The notes: generated by a model from the letters alone, not told the origin. Positions 32,201-44,369 are shown, counted from the first letter of the stretch. The stretch: DNA of 64,000 nucleotides from Chondrilla cf. caribensis (GCA_964020155.1 OZ026558.1:195001-259000); one strand, 5' to 3'. Program-made: numbers and translations.

Positions 32201-32660
32201 CAAGTACCTGGGTCAAATGAAGCATCATGGTGAACATGTGGACTCCTCCACAAAATCTCTGAGTCAAAGAAAAAAGAAGAGAGCTAAGTATTCTCACTCT
32301 GATAAAGAGACATCTGATACCGCCATCTCCAGTCACCACGAAACTCCAGAAAAAGGGGCTATCTCCAGTGGCATTCCGCATGCACCTTATGTTTCGGAGG
32401 GATTTGTGACAAATACAATTGATACAATTGTTCTGATGCTGTGTTTACCTAACCCAATTCTTCCATCCACTCATCTGAAACGGTTTAATTCAGTATGGGT
32501 TACCACTGATGTATTTGAGAATAATGTGCGTACAAGCCAACTTGCTGATCAGCCTATAACTGCATACTATTTACCCATTTTGTTCACAGCTTCTGCTGGG
32601 AGTGATAACTATCGTTTATTTCTGAAAGGGAATGTGGAAGTAAAACTACAGGCTATATAG
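29220..32660 (+). CDS. Nine-exon gene of unknown function, 423 residues
   Basis: Exons: 29220-29230, 29316-29339 (24-nt microexon), 29414-29539, 29620-29683, 30251-30372, 30482-30656, 30773-30871, 31106-31264, 32169-32660. All junctions are GT-AG, phases agree and the total is 1272 nt. Exon 4/5 borders are the least certain. I do not recognise the protein. Seen in it: start MFSRVWMWLSDW; residues about 55-115 predicted coiled coil (IVEQVTEMKEDFDKRL and QQRNENLKAELEETKTQ); a conserved-looking middle FNQTFPAFTDEYGIEATNAR, CFKYAREYFARKMAG and VWVERSTNPQFWEIYKAV; a basic, nuclear-localisation-like patch SQRKKKRAK in the last exon; no signal peptide or membrane segment. The last intron is 904 bp. 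It is transcribed away from the HSPA12-like gene. The last exon and part of the last intron are copied at 40256-40999. Confidence 0.65.
31265..32168 (+). other. Last intron of the unknown gene
   Basis: 904 bp. From about 31913 to the end it is duplicated at 40260-40510. It includes the direct/inverted text CTATCCTTGAATAACTCAAGGATAG (18-bp hairpin-forming core around 32030). No convincing extra exon. Confidence 0.6.
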
Positions 32661-34860
32661 ACTGATGTTGTTCACAAACATACACATGCTCTAACCCAGT
32701 ATACAAACATTTTCTTTCAGTGGATGTACTTACAATTAGTTATTAGATAAAATTAATTTTTGTATTGTTACAGTTGTGGTGGAATTTGAACTTATATAAA
32801 CTTAGCCTCCAGAGTTATAAACTGGTATCATGTGAAATTATGGTTTGTATCACAATAATAATAATTGTACTTATTTGATCAACAATAATATAGATATATT
32901 ATATATTATCATGTTCCACAAATCATGTGTTAATATACGTACGTAACATTGACCACATCTGCAAATATCGTAATTTGTACACCCACATACAGGGAGGCAT
33001 CCTCTGTATCAGACATTTACAAGTAGAGAATCAAGATACATGCATGTAGTATATACATACGAACAATAACTATAATTTGTTTGTGTGAATATTATATCTA
33101 CAAAGTACAGTCAGTGAGCAGTATAAACTATTATAAAAATCCCAAGACCATCCTATTATTGATTCAGAAACAGTATGTAAGTATATGAATTCCATTAATT
33201 AGGCAAACTCCATGAAATCAATATAGAGCCTATATAGCTAGGTGTATACAAGAACTATAATATACACCCATGCATGCATGTCTATTAACATGTACCTGAT
33301 TATTGTTATACATTGTGTTAAATTATACTTAGTAATATGTTATTAATGCAATTATTTTATCTCATATAATTGACACCTTAACATTAATCACTTCCATAGC
33401 AATAATTAAAATCATTCCTTTATTCTTCAGTACATGAATACACTTCATGAAGTCCTATTTTTGTACAAACTCTCTTCAAAAATAATTGTATTTCTCATTT
33501 CATTTCACTGTTACTGTTGACTAGTTGAGATGGAGTGAGGCTTAGTATGTACAGCTTAGCTGTTCAATATGTTTCACTCCACCTCCTGGTTGCCTATAGA
33601 AGATAACTGGTGTATTCTTCGTCCACTTTGCCAATTCCACATTATCGGTTATAATGAATTGTCATCATTGATAACAGTGGGGTTGTGAGTGTACTCTGTG
33701 TGACTGGGTATTTCTATAGCTTTCCAACAACAAACCATGAGCCTATATACAATATATGAATGTCACTACACTGACACCAACAGTACACGAACATAATATT
33801 GGTTACACAAGGTGACTATGATATTGTACATGAAAATAGAGTTGACATTCACATACATTATATAATATTATGTATATGTACATGTGTGGGTGGATTAATG
33901 TATGATTAGCATGTGTAGTGATCATGACATGTGTGTGTGTGGGGGGGGGAGGGTATGAGAGTGTATACATTCATTTACTACATTAGTTTCATATTGACCA
34001 CACCTTCTGCCCCTCCTCTCCGTGTGGAATTTAAAGTGAAGAACCTTACTGCTTTTGATTAGCTGCATCTAGCTTCAGGTTGGTTGAGCTCAATATAATC
34101 CTAAACTGAATGGACAAATAAAGGCACCCAAGGTAGGTAAGGTAGGTACCCGAAGCCATTTTCCACACACATACCCTCTCCCATGAGCAATGCACGATGA
34201 TACTAAGCATATTTCTTCCTATACTCTCCCATACTTTAAGTATTGCGCTATGACCAAAATGTGACCCCATAGCATCATCTTGATTAAACGTGGAGATGGG
34301 GACTGTTTCATAAGTTAGTTTACATCGACTGCTATGTCTAGCTAAAATATCAGGTTGAGTTTTATTCAATGTGTAATAACTATATTATTTTAATTGCAAT
34401 TATGTGTAATATATGTACATACCTGGATTTGTATATATACATATAACATATTATGTGTAATGTACGTATTTATTTAATTGTGAATGTATATTATATTATC
34501 TGCAATATTATTATCTTTATTATGCAGATATGTTATCGTTTTAACCCATTTATCAATTTATATAAAATACCTGTATTTCTATCATGTAATATATTGAATG
34601 TAATTATCATATCACTAATACCATACCTTTTAATATTACATTCAAATTGAAGTGTTATTGATCAGAAAACTGAAGAGTCTAATACTGATCATTGATATTA
34701 TAATAATTCCTTTAACAGGAGAAATGCTACTGCCTATTGTCATCGGTTCTATCCAACTACACAACACTACATTATGCTATACTAGTCCACACTATACTGA
34801 ACTACACAACACTACATTATGCTACACTAGTCCACGCTATACTAAACTACACACAATTCT
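32661..34860. other. AT-rich intergenic DNA, partly duplicated at 40.9-41.7 kb
   Basis: No gene seen. 32661-33190 and about 33827-34090 are repeated at 41000-41525 and 41525-41730, with the intervening ~635 bp missing from the copy. A GTGTGTGTGTG then G-run lies at 33930-33950. 34023-34110 carries GGAATTTAAAGTGAAG and the TAGCTTCAGG repeat shared with VPS16 tails. 34745-34855 has three copies of ACTACACAACACTACATTATG-type text. Confidence 0.65.
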
Positions 34861-35493
34861 CTAATTCTTCACTGGCTGAGGTTGACCAAGTATGACCTTG
34901 CCTCCTTCCTCGGACACTGTCACCGAATAGGTATTGCCTTCCTTAAATTGGAGTTCAACAGGGTCTCCGACTCTTATTCCCATATCCAGCTCCTGGCCCT
35001 CTTTGATTTCTCTGTAGGCACTCACATAGTACTCTGGAGTTGATTCAAAGATGGCTTGCTCCCCACCATCTACGCCGCTCAGTCCTCCTGCTACTTTTCC
35101 ATCAATGTTAAAGCTGAAGGTTAGAGGTTGATGAGTGCTGTTCCTCACCAACACCTGATCTGAAAGCAATTTATATTTTTCAAATTCAACCAATCTTCCA
35201 CCTGGAATAGGTCGAATGTCAGGTACTCCTTCATTGAGAAAGGCTTCATAAATGGAACCAAGTCGAGCAACTATATGCTTGTAACCCGTAAACGTTCCAT
35301 TATCAGGATCCCAGTTACTCAATGAGACAGAGTAGTTCAGAGTGAAGTCAACATTGGAAGGGCCGGATTTAGGGGGAACACCTCGAACTTGCCAGGCAAC
35401 ACTAACAATTGAGGCAGGAAACTTCTTGTAAACGGCCATGTGGTAGGGATTACCACTCTTGTTGTAGAACTGGACTTTGTACGCTGTAGACAT
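34861..35493 (-). CDS. RhiA-like beta-sandwich protein
   Basis: 210 residues, intronless, from ATG 35493 (MSTAYKVQFYNKSGNPYHM). The frame is open 29 codons upstream but that part overlaps the promoter, so I chose this ATG. Pattern: an N-terminal strand pair with NKSGNPYHMAVYKKFP, then SIVSVAWQVRGVPPKSGPSNVDFTL (VAW and pro-gly turn), YSVSLSNWD, a middle region IRPIPGGRLVEFEKYKLL, and C-terminal strands ending GNTYSVTVSEEGGKVILG. The order 'YxVxFxNxS ... AW ... P ... FxxxYxxxW' recalls the rhizobial RhiA family, whose biochemical role is unknown. That match is from memory and weak. There is no signal peptide or membrane segment. It looks intact. Confidence 0.55.
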   Translation of the reverse strand: MSTAYKVQFYNKSGNPYHMAVYKKFPASIVSVAWQVRGVPPKSGPSNVDFTLNYSVSLSNWDPDNGTFTGYKHIVARLGSIYEAFLNEGVPDIRPIPGGRLVEFEKYKLLSDQVLVRNSTHQPLTFSFNIDGKVAGGLSGVDGGEQAIFESTPEYYVSAYREIKEGQELDMGIRVGDPVELQFKEGNTYSVTVSEEGGKVILGQPQPVKN

Positions 35494-35548
35494 ATCGATC
35501 CCAATCAGACGTGTACATAGATCAATGACTTCCCAGCTACAACTCTGC

Positions 35549-35556
35549 CTTTTATA
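35549..35556 (-). promoter_or_regulatory. TATA box of the RhiA-like gene
   Basis: Minus strand TATAAAAG, 56 bp before the chosen start codon; supports ATG 35493 over earlier in-frame codons. Confidence 0.6.
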
Positions 35557-35664
35557 CCTGCTGCCGAAGGTATGACACACAGAAGGTCAATCATGATGAC
35601 ATCACCATCGTATATTACGTATATTCCTCAATGAATCCTTATTCAAGTTGATAACCTACCTTAA

Positions 35665-36722
35665 CCCACAAGCTGTACACACACTACCACTAGCTGTACA
35701 TACATCACTACTAGCTGTACACACACCGCTACTAGCTATACACACACCACTACTGGCTGTACATACATCACTACTAGCTGTACATACACCACTACTAGCT
35801 GTACACACATCACTACTAGCTGTACACACACCACTACTGGCTGTACACACATCACTACTAGCTGTACACACACCACTACCAGCTGTACACACAACTACTG
35901 GCTGTACACACATCACTACTAGCTATACACACACCACTACTAGCTGTACACACATCACTACTAGCTGTACACACACCACTACTAGCTGTACACACATCAC
36001 TACTAACAGTACACACACCACTATTAGCTGTGCACACATTATTACTAGCTGTACACACATCACTACTAGGTGTACACGCATTACTGTTAGCTGTACACAC
36101 ATCAGTACTAGCTGTACACACACCACTACTAGCAGTACACACACATCACTACTAGCTGTACATACACCATTACTAGCTGTACACACATCACTACTAGCTG
36201 TACACACACCACTACTAGCTGTATACACATCACTACTAGCTATACACACATCACTACTAGCTGTACACACACCACTACTAGCTGTACACACACCACTACT
36301 AGATGTACACACATCACTACTAGCTGTACCCACATCAATACTAGCAGTACACACATCACTACTAGCTGTACACACATCACTACTAGCTGCACACACATCA
36401 CTACTAGCTGCACACACATCACTACTAGCAGTACACACACATCACTACTAGCTGTACATACACCATTACTAGCTGTACACACATCACTACTAGCTGTACA
36501 CACACCACTACTAGCTGTATACACATCACTACTAGCTATATACACATCACTACTAGCTGTACACACATCACTACTAGTTGTACACACACCACTACTAGCT
36601 GTACACACATCACTACTAGCTGTACACACATCACTACTAGTTGTACACACACCACTACTAGTTGTACACACACAACTACTAGCTGTACACACACAACTAC
36701 TAGTTGTACACACATCACTAGC
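35665..36722 (-). repeat. 21-bp minisatellite array, reverse orientation, about 50 units
   Basis: Same family as 8078-9797 and, like it, ends against a VPS16 exon 8 remnant. A ~300-bp block is repeated inside: ACACACATCACTACTAGC TGTACATACACCATTAC occurs at 36137 and 36434, followed by the same run of variants (GTATACACATC, GCTATA..). Confidence 0.96.
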
Positions 36723-36726
36723 ATTA

Positions 36727-36790
36727 CAACAACATGGCCTACAACATGTGTGATGCCCCCAGTAGGTTCCATGGTCAGTCACATTTGGTG
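36727..36790 (+). pseudogene. VPS16 exon 8 remnant; empty retrotransposon site
   Basis: GGCCTACAACATGTGTGATG then CCCCCAGTAGGTTCCATGG and GTCAGTCACATTTGGTGG. This is the end of exon 8 and the start of intron 8, with no insertion, whereas the sister remnant at 9806/13353 carries the 3.5-kb retrotransposon. Confidence 0.85.
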
Positions 36791-37084
36791 GAAGCTATAT
36801 ATTCTTGAGCTAGCTATGTGGAGAGGATGCTGTTTATCAAACCTATGTTACTTCGAACAAATTATGCTTTTCATGTTCACTAGTTTCGTATGTAATAGTT
36901 ACTGTATGAGTTACTGTATGTGTTGTTGTTTGTTAATGCTAGTCTAAAGAGATATGCTCCTCTACGTATCATCTGACTCCCCTACAAGGGTGGAATCTAA
37001 AGTGAAGAACCTACTGTATTTGATCACATCTAGCTTCAGGTGGGTTGAGCTCATAACAATTCTTAACCGAAGGTAACTTATGAC

Positions 37085-37345
37085 AGTAACAATCTTGGAA
37101 GCCATTTTCTACAGTGTGATAACCAGTCTGGCTAGTCTGGCGTAGCCGACCCTTGCCAGTCTAGTGATAACCACGTGACATCCTCCCTGGTAAACACTGG
37201 CAGATAAATGGCGGGTGTCGACGTCTGCTGAGATGTAGATATTTCGAGAACTTGAGGGAGGAAGACGATAAGTGATGTTAACCTTGTTTTAGTCTGTTTC
37301 TCATGATTGTACTTGGACCGCTGTGTTTACGTTTGTATTGAAACG
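37085..37345. promoter_or_regulatory. Promoter-like dispersed module, copy 4
   Basis: GGAAGCCATTTTC, CACGTGAC (37172-37179), GATAAATGGCGGG and GTCGACGTCTGC in order. Sister of the 14926 copy, sharing the inserted text TAGCCGACCCTTGCCAG. Confidence 0.5.
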
Positions 37346-38219
37346 GATCGTGTATACAAAGATACCCTAATCAACGTCTATACTGATGTCCAGGTATGAT
37401 CAGCTTTGATTATACAATAGATGCGATGATTATACTCACTATTACCAGTATTGGGTATTAATGCGTGTTCGTATATCCCAATTGATCCAATAAAGCCTTC
37501 GTTTGCTCAATATTAGAATAAGACGGGTTATTTTAGACACCAGATTTTAACTACCTTATTGTACATCTGTTGATTCAAATTTCAGCTAGTGGTAGACACT
37601 AAACCATACCTTAGCACTATAATTTTTTGAAGGTGTCCATCCCACATTGTAATGTATCTCCTATTTGTTATTGTGCAATTGATTTTTGATTGTACATTCA
37701 ATTTGATTGACCTTCACTGTTTTGTCATCGGTAATTGATATATTGCTGACTATCACTCCTAACTTAGTGTCCGCTAACATTTGTAGCCTTAAGGTACTTG
37801 GTACATACGTGTGTATTGTTGTAGACAGTACAGGTTGTCCTACTGTGTGTACATAAACTACTGTATTCACACACGTGGGTGTACTTTGAGTTGTTAGCTC
37901 CTGAGTATTTAAAGAACTCTCAACTCCAGGTTGTAGGAACTGAACCTGTTTCATTGTGTTCCCTTTCTATTTAACTTTCAATCTATTTATCTGCTCTTTC
38001 TCTTTCTATCACGCTCCCATCTGCACAGGAGCTGACTCAGTTCCAGGAATCCTATGAATATCCTCTCTAGCCCCTCCCAGTAGTCTGAGGTACCTCTGGT
38101 GGTCCATTGGGAATATAATAAGACCAACCCACCTGATGCTACAGATGTGACCCAATATTGTCCTGTAAACCCCACCCCTTATAGATGGGGTAAGTGGAAA
38201 TGGCCCTGGATAGCAATAC

Positions 38220-38335
38220 AGATGATCAGAATAATGGACAGACATCCCGATGATAAGAAGTTGAAGAACATGGTGGAGAGCTATCTCCAGAGACTTGAGG
38301 GAGATGAGGAGGGTGTGTATGTATGTTTATACAGG
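38220..38335 (+). pseudogene. VPS16 exon 13 remnant (3' half)
   Basis: GATCAGAATAATGGACAGAC through GCTATCTCCAGAGACTT. The upstream half of the exon is missing, and the frame runs on past the usual stop because the G-run is altered (CTTGAGGGAGATGAGG). Confidence 0.85.
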
Positions 38336-39344
38336 TAAGAAGATGAGGAAGGTTTGTTGTGTTGTGTGTCATTGATGTGTGTGTCATGTTAGAATGGTTG
38401 ATCATTTCACATGACATCTCACATACAACATCTCACATACAACATCTCACATACAACATCTCACATACAATGGTTACACTGTGTTTGTGAGCACATTTGC
38501 AGTTCACTTCTGTATAATGTCCAGAACTGCAGGATGGTAGGGATAACTCTATAAGATGTGTACAGCTGTGTGCTCCCAGTTGATGCCATAATATGGTGGT
38601 GTGATATGCGTGTGATACGCATGTGATCGACTGATAGGCACTGAGTGTCCTGACATTGGTTTACTATAGCTACAGATCTTCTGTGGGAGAAAACCAGGAA
38701 AGATCATAACGTTGTTGTAGTCCATTTCCTGTGATGTACAATTGTGTTGAAAGATGAAGTACATTATTGCTAATTGTACGGATAGTTATTACTCAATGTC
38801 ATCTCCCTATTGCACAATAGTGCTTGATATCGTATCAATGTCATGTGACCATGAAGTGTTCACTTTACAACTCACAACCCATGAGGTGACTTGAAGCATG
38901 TAATGTAATCAATGCTGCTGCCTGGTCTGAGAGAGTGCAATGAAATTATTATGTCTGAGATTGTATGGATATTTTCTTATGGAAGAAATAGGCCTGTAAT
39001 AAGAGAGTATTGAAATGACAACCAGCTAGATTCCATACTGTACATATTATGTACATCTGTGTCAGCTATTTCGTGCATACACAGACACTGAAATCTCCCA
39101 CTCTCTGCTTGGTTTGTTAATGCTAGTCTAAAGAGGTATGCTCCTCTACGTATTATCTGACTCCCCTACAAGGGTGGAATCTAAAGTGAAGAACCTACTG
39201 CATTTGATCACATCTAGCTTTAGGTAGGTTGAGCTCAATAAATTCCTGAGCTGAATGGACTACTAAAGGTATCATTATAACAGCATAAACACTTTAAACT
39301 AACGTAACCGGGATAATAAGAGTGTTTATGATAACAGTAACAAT

Positions 39345-39545
39345 CTTGGAAGCCATTTTCCACAGTGTGATAACCATGTGATATCCTCCTGGTGAACACT
39401 GGCGGGGAAATGGCGGGTGTTGACGTAAGGTATAGAGTCTTTGAGACCACGCAGGAGGAAGACGATAACTGATGCTAACCTTGTTGTAGTCCGTTTCTCA
39501 TGATTGTACTTGGACCGTTGCGTTAACGTTTGTATTGAAATGGAT
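39345..39545. promoter_or_regulatory. Promoter-like dispersed module, copy 5
   Basis: GGAAGCCATTTTCC, altered E-box CATGTGATATC, GGAAATGGCGGG, GTTGACGTAAGG. Confidence 0.45.
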
Positions 39546-40089
39546 CGTATATACAAAGAGAACACTATGCAGTTGATGTCCAGGTATGATCAGCTTTAAT
39601 TATACCACAGATACAATGATAATACTCTCTATTACAGTATTGGGTATTAATAAAGCCTTCGGTTGCTCAATATTAGGTAAGATGGGTTTATTTAAACCCC
39701 AGATTATTGTACATCTGTTGATTCTAATTTGGTCACTGTTGAGTGTTCCTTACCTGTGTACAGTATGTGCATACTACACAGGTGTTCTCCTCTTGTGTAC
39801 ATGCTGCTGTATGTACTTGTGTATGTATTGTTGTAGACAGTATAGGTTTTCCTACTGTGTGTACATATACTGCTGTAATCACACATGTGGGTGTACTTTG
39901 AGTTGTTAGCTCCCATGTATTTGAAGAACTCTCAAATCCAGGTTGTAGGAACTGAACCTGTTTCACTGTGTTCCCTTTCTATTTAACTTTTCATTGTATT
40001 CATCTGCTTTCCTAATGATCTACCACACTCCCATCTTACTGACTCCAAAATGCCCCACCCACTCTGCTCATAGCCCCTCCTCTCCTCAG

Positions 40090-40255
40090 AGGCATGTCAG
40101 AAGGTGGGGATGCTCGGTTCCATGGCTTCAGGTACAGTTCTGCTGGATGCATACCTGGAGTTCATCAAGGGGGATGGAAGCAAGGCTTACGAGTGCATCG
40201 AGTACGTCACCAAGAGGGAGGAGCTAATGGATGCTGTCGAACAGTGCATCGAAGC
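40090..40255 (+). pseudogene. VPS16 copy B: first window exon, truncated
   Basis: Matches 15938-16105 (AGGCATGTCAGAAGGTGGGG ...) with its own acceptor CTCCTCAG. It stops after TGCATCGAAGC and passes into an unrelated copied block. Reading on gives a stop within a few codons. Confidence 0.88.
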
Positions 40256-41730
40256 ACATCGGAATCACTAAATTGATGGAACCAACCAAATGACCTCTTT
40301 CCTCATGTGCAGTCACATTTATGCAAATGATAGCTTAGTTTTGTGAAAATTCACACTGTTGTATCTTCTCTCTATCCTTGAATAACTCAAGGATAGTCAT
40401 TCGAGAATGACCTTGTAGCATTCACCAATTACGTTAAAGAGTGCATGTTGTGTTAATCACTACCTACAGTGTACAGTGCGTAGGATTATATTAATTTGGA
40501 AATTGTGTAGAAATTCATCAATTTACTGGAGAGTGAACAATACAAGTGCCTGGGTCAAATGAAGCATCATGGTGACCATTTGGACTCCTCCACAAAATCT
40601 CAAAGAAAAAAGAAGAGAGCTAAGTATTCTCACTCTGATAAAGAGACATCTGATACCGCCAACTCCAGTCACCACGAAACTCCAGAAAAATGGGCTAACT
40701 CCAAAGGCATTCCGCATGCACCTTATGTTTCGGAGGGATTTGTGACAAATACAATTGATACAGTTGTTCTGATGCTGTGTTTACCTAACCCAATTCTTCC
40801 ATCCACTCATCTGAAACAGTTTAATTCAGTATGGGTTACCACTGATGTATCTGAGAATAATGTGCGTACAAGCCAACTTGCTGATCAGCCAATAACTGCA
40901 TACTATTTACCCATTTTGTTCACAGCTTCTGCTGGGAGTGATAACTATCGTTTATTTCTGAAAGGGAATGTGGAAGTAAAACTACAGGCTATAGACTGAT
41001 GTTGTTCACAAACATACACATGCTCTAACCCAGTATACAAACATTTTCTTTCAGTGGGTGTACTTAACATTAATTATTAGATAAAATTAATTTTTGTATT
41101 GTTACAGTTGTGGTGGAATTTGAACTTATATATACTTAGCCTCCAGAGTTATAAACTGGTATCATGTGAAATTATGGTTTGTATCATAATAATAATAGTT
41201 GTACTTATTTGATCAACAATATATACGTATTATATATTATCATGTTCCACAAATCATGTGTTAATATATGTACGTAACATTGACCACATCTGCAAATATC
41301 GTAATTTGTACACCCACATACAGGGAGGCGTCCTCTGTATCAGACATTTACAAGTAGAGAATCAAGATACATTCATGCAGTATATACATACGAACAATAA
41401 CTATAATTTGTTTGTGTGAATATTATATCTACGAAGTACAGTCAGTGAGCAGTATAAACTATTATAAAAATCCCACGACAATCCTATTATTGATTCAGAA
41501 ACAGTATGTAAGTATATGAATTCCAAAATAGAGTTGACATTCACATACATTATATAATATTATGTATATGTACACGTGTGGGTGGATTAATGTATGATTA
41601 GCATGCGTAGTGATCATGTGGGGGGGGGGGGGGGGGGTATGAGTGTGTATACATTTATTTACTACATTAGTTTTTGTTTAACCTTACTGCTTTTGATTAC
41701 ATCTAGCTTCAGTTTGGTACCGGTCGAGCT
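40256..41730 (+). repeat. Copied segment of the unknown gene and its 3' flank
   Basis: Closely similar to 31913-33190 joined to 33827-34090, with about 635 bp missing between. It was placed inside VPS16 copy B exon 1. A G-run of about 18 lies at 41620-41638, where the source has eight or nine. Confidence 0.85.
40511..40999 (+). pseudogene. Duplicated last exon of the unknown gene
   Basis: Corresponds to 32169-32660, with the acceptor TGTGTAG retained and the frame open to TGA 40997-40999 (ends LQAID instead of LQAI). Differences include loss of one codon in the KSLSQRKKK region. Upstream exons are absent, so expression as the same protein is not possible from this locus alone. Confidence 0.75.
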
Positions 41731-42519
41731 CAATATAGCTATGTAGGTTATAAGTTTGACTTAGTTTACAAAAAATGCAAAAGTATTACCAATAATTCTT
41801 AGTACTGTGTACACTGTTATAACTCATGTTATTTCTTTGCTGTGTCAACACTATACACTCAATAAGGAACAACTTACCAACAAATTGAAACCACGACATC
41901 ATGATCTGTGTCTCAGTTTTAAAGTGCTATGCTCATTAACAATGAATAATATCAAAGGGCAATGCGTGAGATAATGTTTATGCTTGCCTGAGAGTGTGAG
42001 ATCACCACTAAATGCTTGAGTCTCACACATAATGCGCGAGAGTTGGCATGTCTGTTGAATGTCCTGACAGTGACATATGTTTACTAAAGCTACAGATCTT
42101 CTGTGGAAGAAGGCTAGGAAGATTATAACGTTCCTGTGGTCTGTTCCCTATGATGTACGATTGTCAATGTGTCAAATTACGTTTTATGACAATAACAAAC
42201 TTGGAAGCCATTTTCCACAGTGTGATAACCACGTGACATCCAAGGTGAACATTGGCAGGTAAATGGCGGGTGTTGACATCTGCTCAAATCAAGATCTTTC
42301 GAGAACTCGAAGTAGGAAGACGATAAGTGATGCCAACCCTATTGTAGTCTGTTTCCTATAATTGTCCTTGGACCGCTGTGTGTGACACCAGGCGCCTCTC
42401 CCACGTTATCTCGGTGTCCCGAATCACCCCGTGTTACCCCATCGCTCTACTAGCTGTAGTTGGACTGGTCACAAGTAAACTATAGTTTGCTTGATTACTT
42501 TGAACCCATAGATTTCGTT
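41731..42519. other. Intergenic, with module copy 6
   Basis: 41740-42190 is unique, AT-rich and gene-free. 42195-42445 is the promoter-like module: GGAAGCCATTTTCC, CACGTGAC (42230-42237), GGTAAATGGCGGG, GTTGACATCTGC. Confidence 0.6.
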
Positions 42520-42990
42520 CGTACAACTAGTAGTGGTGTATGTACAACTAGTAGTGGTGTATGTACAGCTAGTAGTGGTGTGTGTACAACTAGTAGTGGT
42601 GTATGTACAACTAGTAGTGGTGTATGTACAGCTAGTAGTGGTGTGTGTACAGCTAGTAGTGGTGTGTGTACAGCTAGTAGGGATGTGTGTACAGCTAGTA
42701 GTGGTGTATGTACAACTAGTAGTGGTGTATGTACAACTAGTAGTGGTGTATGTACAGCTAGTAGTGGTGTGTGTACAACTAGTAGTGGTGTATGTACAAC
42801 TAGTAGTGGTGTATGTACAGCTAGTAGTGGTGTGTGTACAACTAGTAGTGGTGTGTGTACAGCTAGTAGGGATGTGTGTACAGCTAGTAGTAATGTGTGT
42901 ACAGCTAGTAGTGGTGTGTGTACAGCTAGTAGTGATGTATGTACAACTAGTAGTGGTGTGTGTACAGCTAGTAGTGGTGTGTGTACAGCT
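42520..42990 (+). repeat. 21-bp minisatellite array, about 22 units
   Basis: Rich in the CAACTAG and GTATGTAC variants. A five- to six-unit pattern (two CAACTAG units, then CAGCTAG units, then AGGGATG) recurs across the array. Confidence 0.96.
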
Positions 42991-43306
42991 ATTACATGGA
43001 CTCATTCTTACATGGAAGCATTTGGCCTATAATAAGAGAATATTCAAATGAGATCTGACAGGTGAGGTCTGCTCTAGATCCTTCGGGATCTCAAGGGAGG
43101 ACGATGAGAATTGATGCCAACGTTGTAGTCTGCTTCTTATGATCCAATAATCCAACTCATCACAGCAAACTAACAGCTAATTCTTACCCTATACTACGCA
43201 CAAGATCATGTTGGCAATGTGTACACTATGGTGTGTGTAGAGTGAGTGTATGTGACTGGAGTGAGTGGAGGGACTGTCCAATCAGGGCTAGAACTGCTAC
43301 AAGTAC

Positions 43307-43373
<67 letters not shown>

Positions 43374-44045
43374 CACACATTTAGTGTCATCACTGAGAGC
43401 CGTGTATGTGTACACAGGGCATCCTCAATGTCAAAAACAACAAACACCTGTGTTAAAACCTTACACGTTAGACCTTGTGTTATGTGAGTGTTCAGTTGGT
43501 AATATTGAGTGTGCATGAAGACAATGACCAAAACCTCACAAGGTGAAGCACTTGTATGCGCTCTTACCTCCTCCACTTCTCATGATTCTCACTGCTATAA
43601 TGTCTCTTCAAAGTAACCATATCTGTATTTGATACACTTGATGCATTTCTTTAACACAATATGGTATTACACAGTTGTATCAATTACCAGAACCACTGTT
43701 GCTAATCAGCACAAACTCACTTTATTTGGCTCATGTGTATTTGCGTCCAATATGGTATTGAAGTGTCCTGATAATCTGCAGGATTCTGATTAAGCACAAT
43801 GATGATATGGAGTTGAAGGCATGTTGGCAATGTGTACACTATGGTGTATGTAGACTGTGTGTATGTGACTGGAGTGAGTGGAGGGACTGTCCAATCAGGA
43901 CTAGAACTACTGCAAGAACTACAACACACAGCGCACCATTGAATACTGGGGAGGACATGCCATTGTGTTCATGTCACACATATGTATAAATGCACACATC
44001 ACATACATGTTAATACACACACACACACAACACACACAAACACAC

Positions 44046-44103
<58 letters not shown>

Positions 44104-44360
44104 CACACATTTGGCGTCATCACTGAGAGCCATGTATTACTACCAGCCAATAACTACATATGTATATAACATTCATATGTATATTATGTAGATACATATG
44201 CAGTAACCATAATATGTATATAGGGTATCTATATACCCTATATAACCCTAACCCACATATACATATATACGTACATACATATATGTATATACATATATTA
44301 TAATACACATTATAATGATCAGCTAACAGTTCACTTCGTCTTGGAATAATAAGGACACTT
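42991..44360. other. Inverted VPS16 intron 11 shards and microsatellites
   Basis: 43145-43305 and 43825-43960 are reverse complements of VPS16 intron 11 (20100-20300), e.g. GTATGTGACTGGAGTGAGTG. (CA)n tracts lie at 43311-43372 and 44046-44102. 43400-43620 matches the repeat at 60150-60340. 44217-44244 is a perfect hairpin. No gene. Confidence 0.75.
44217..44244. repeat. Perfect 12-bp inverted repeat (hairpin)
   Basis: TATATAGGGTAT, four-base loop CTAT, ATACCCTATATA. The text ACCCTAACCC follows at about 44246. Confidence 0.85.
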
Positions 44361-44366
44361 GCTCAG

Positions 44367-44369
<3 letters not shown>

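Larger units (their letters stand above)
36791..40089. other. Mosaic of duplicated VPS16-flank segments
   Basis: 36791-37340 matches 13377-13776 plus 14926-15140. 37340-37975 matches 15140-15660. 38031-38160 matches 22421-22550. 38220-38335 is a VPS16 exon 13 remnant. 39100-39540 repeats the 36900-37340 block, and 39540-39985 repeats 37340-37975. 38540-39090 is unique AT-rich DNA. No intact gene. Confidence 0.75.

Noticed and set aside
34890..35580. Longer start of the RhiA-like protein at 35580
   Set aside because: The extra 29 residues would overlap the TATA box and are Cys/Arg-rich without resemblance to the rest.
44240..44256. Interstitial telomere repeat (CCCTAA)
   Set aside because: Only about one and a half units; too short to support.
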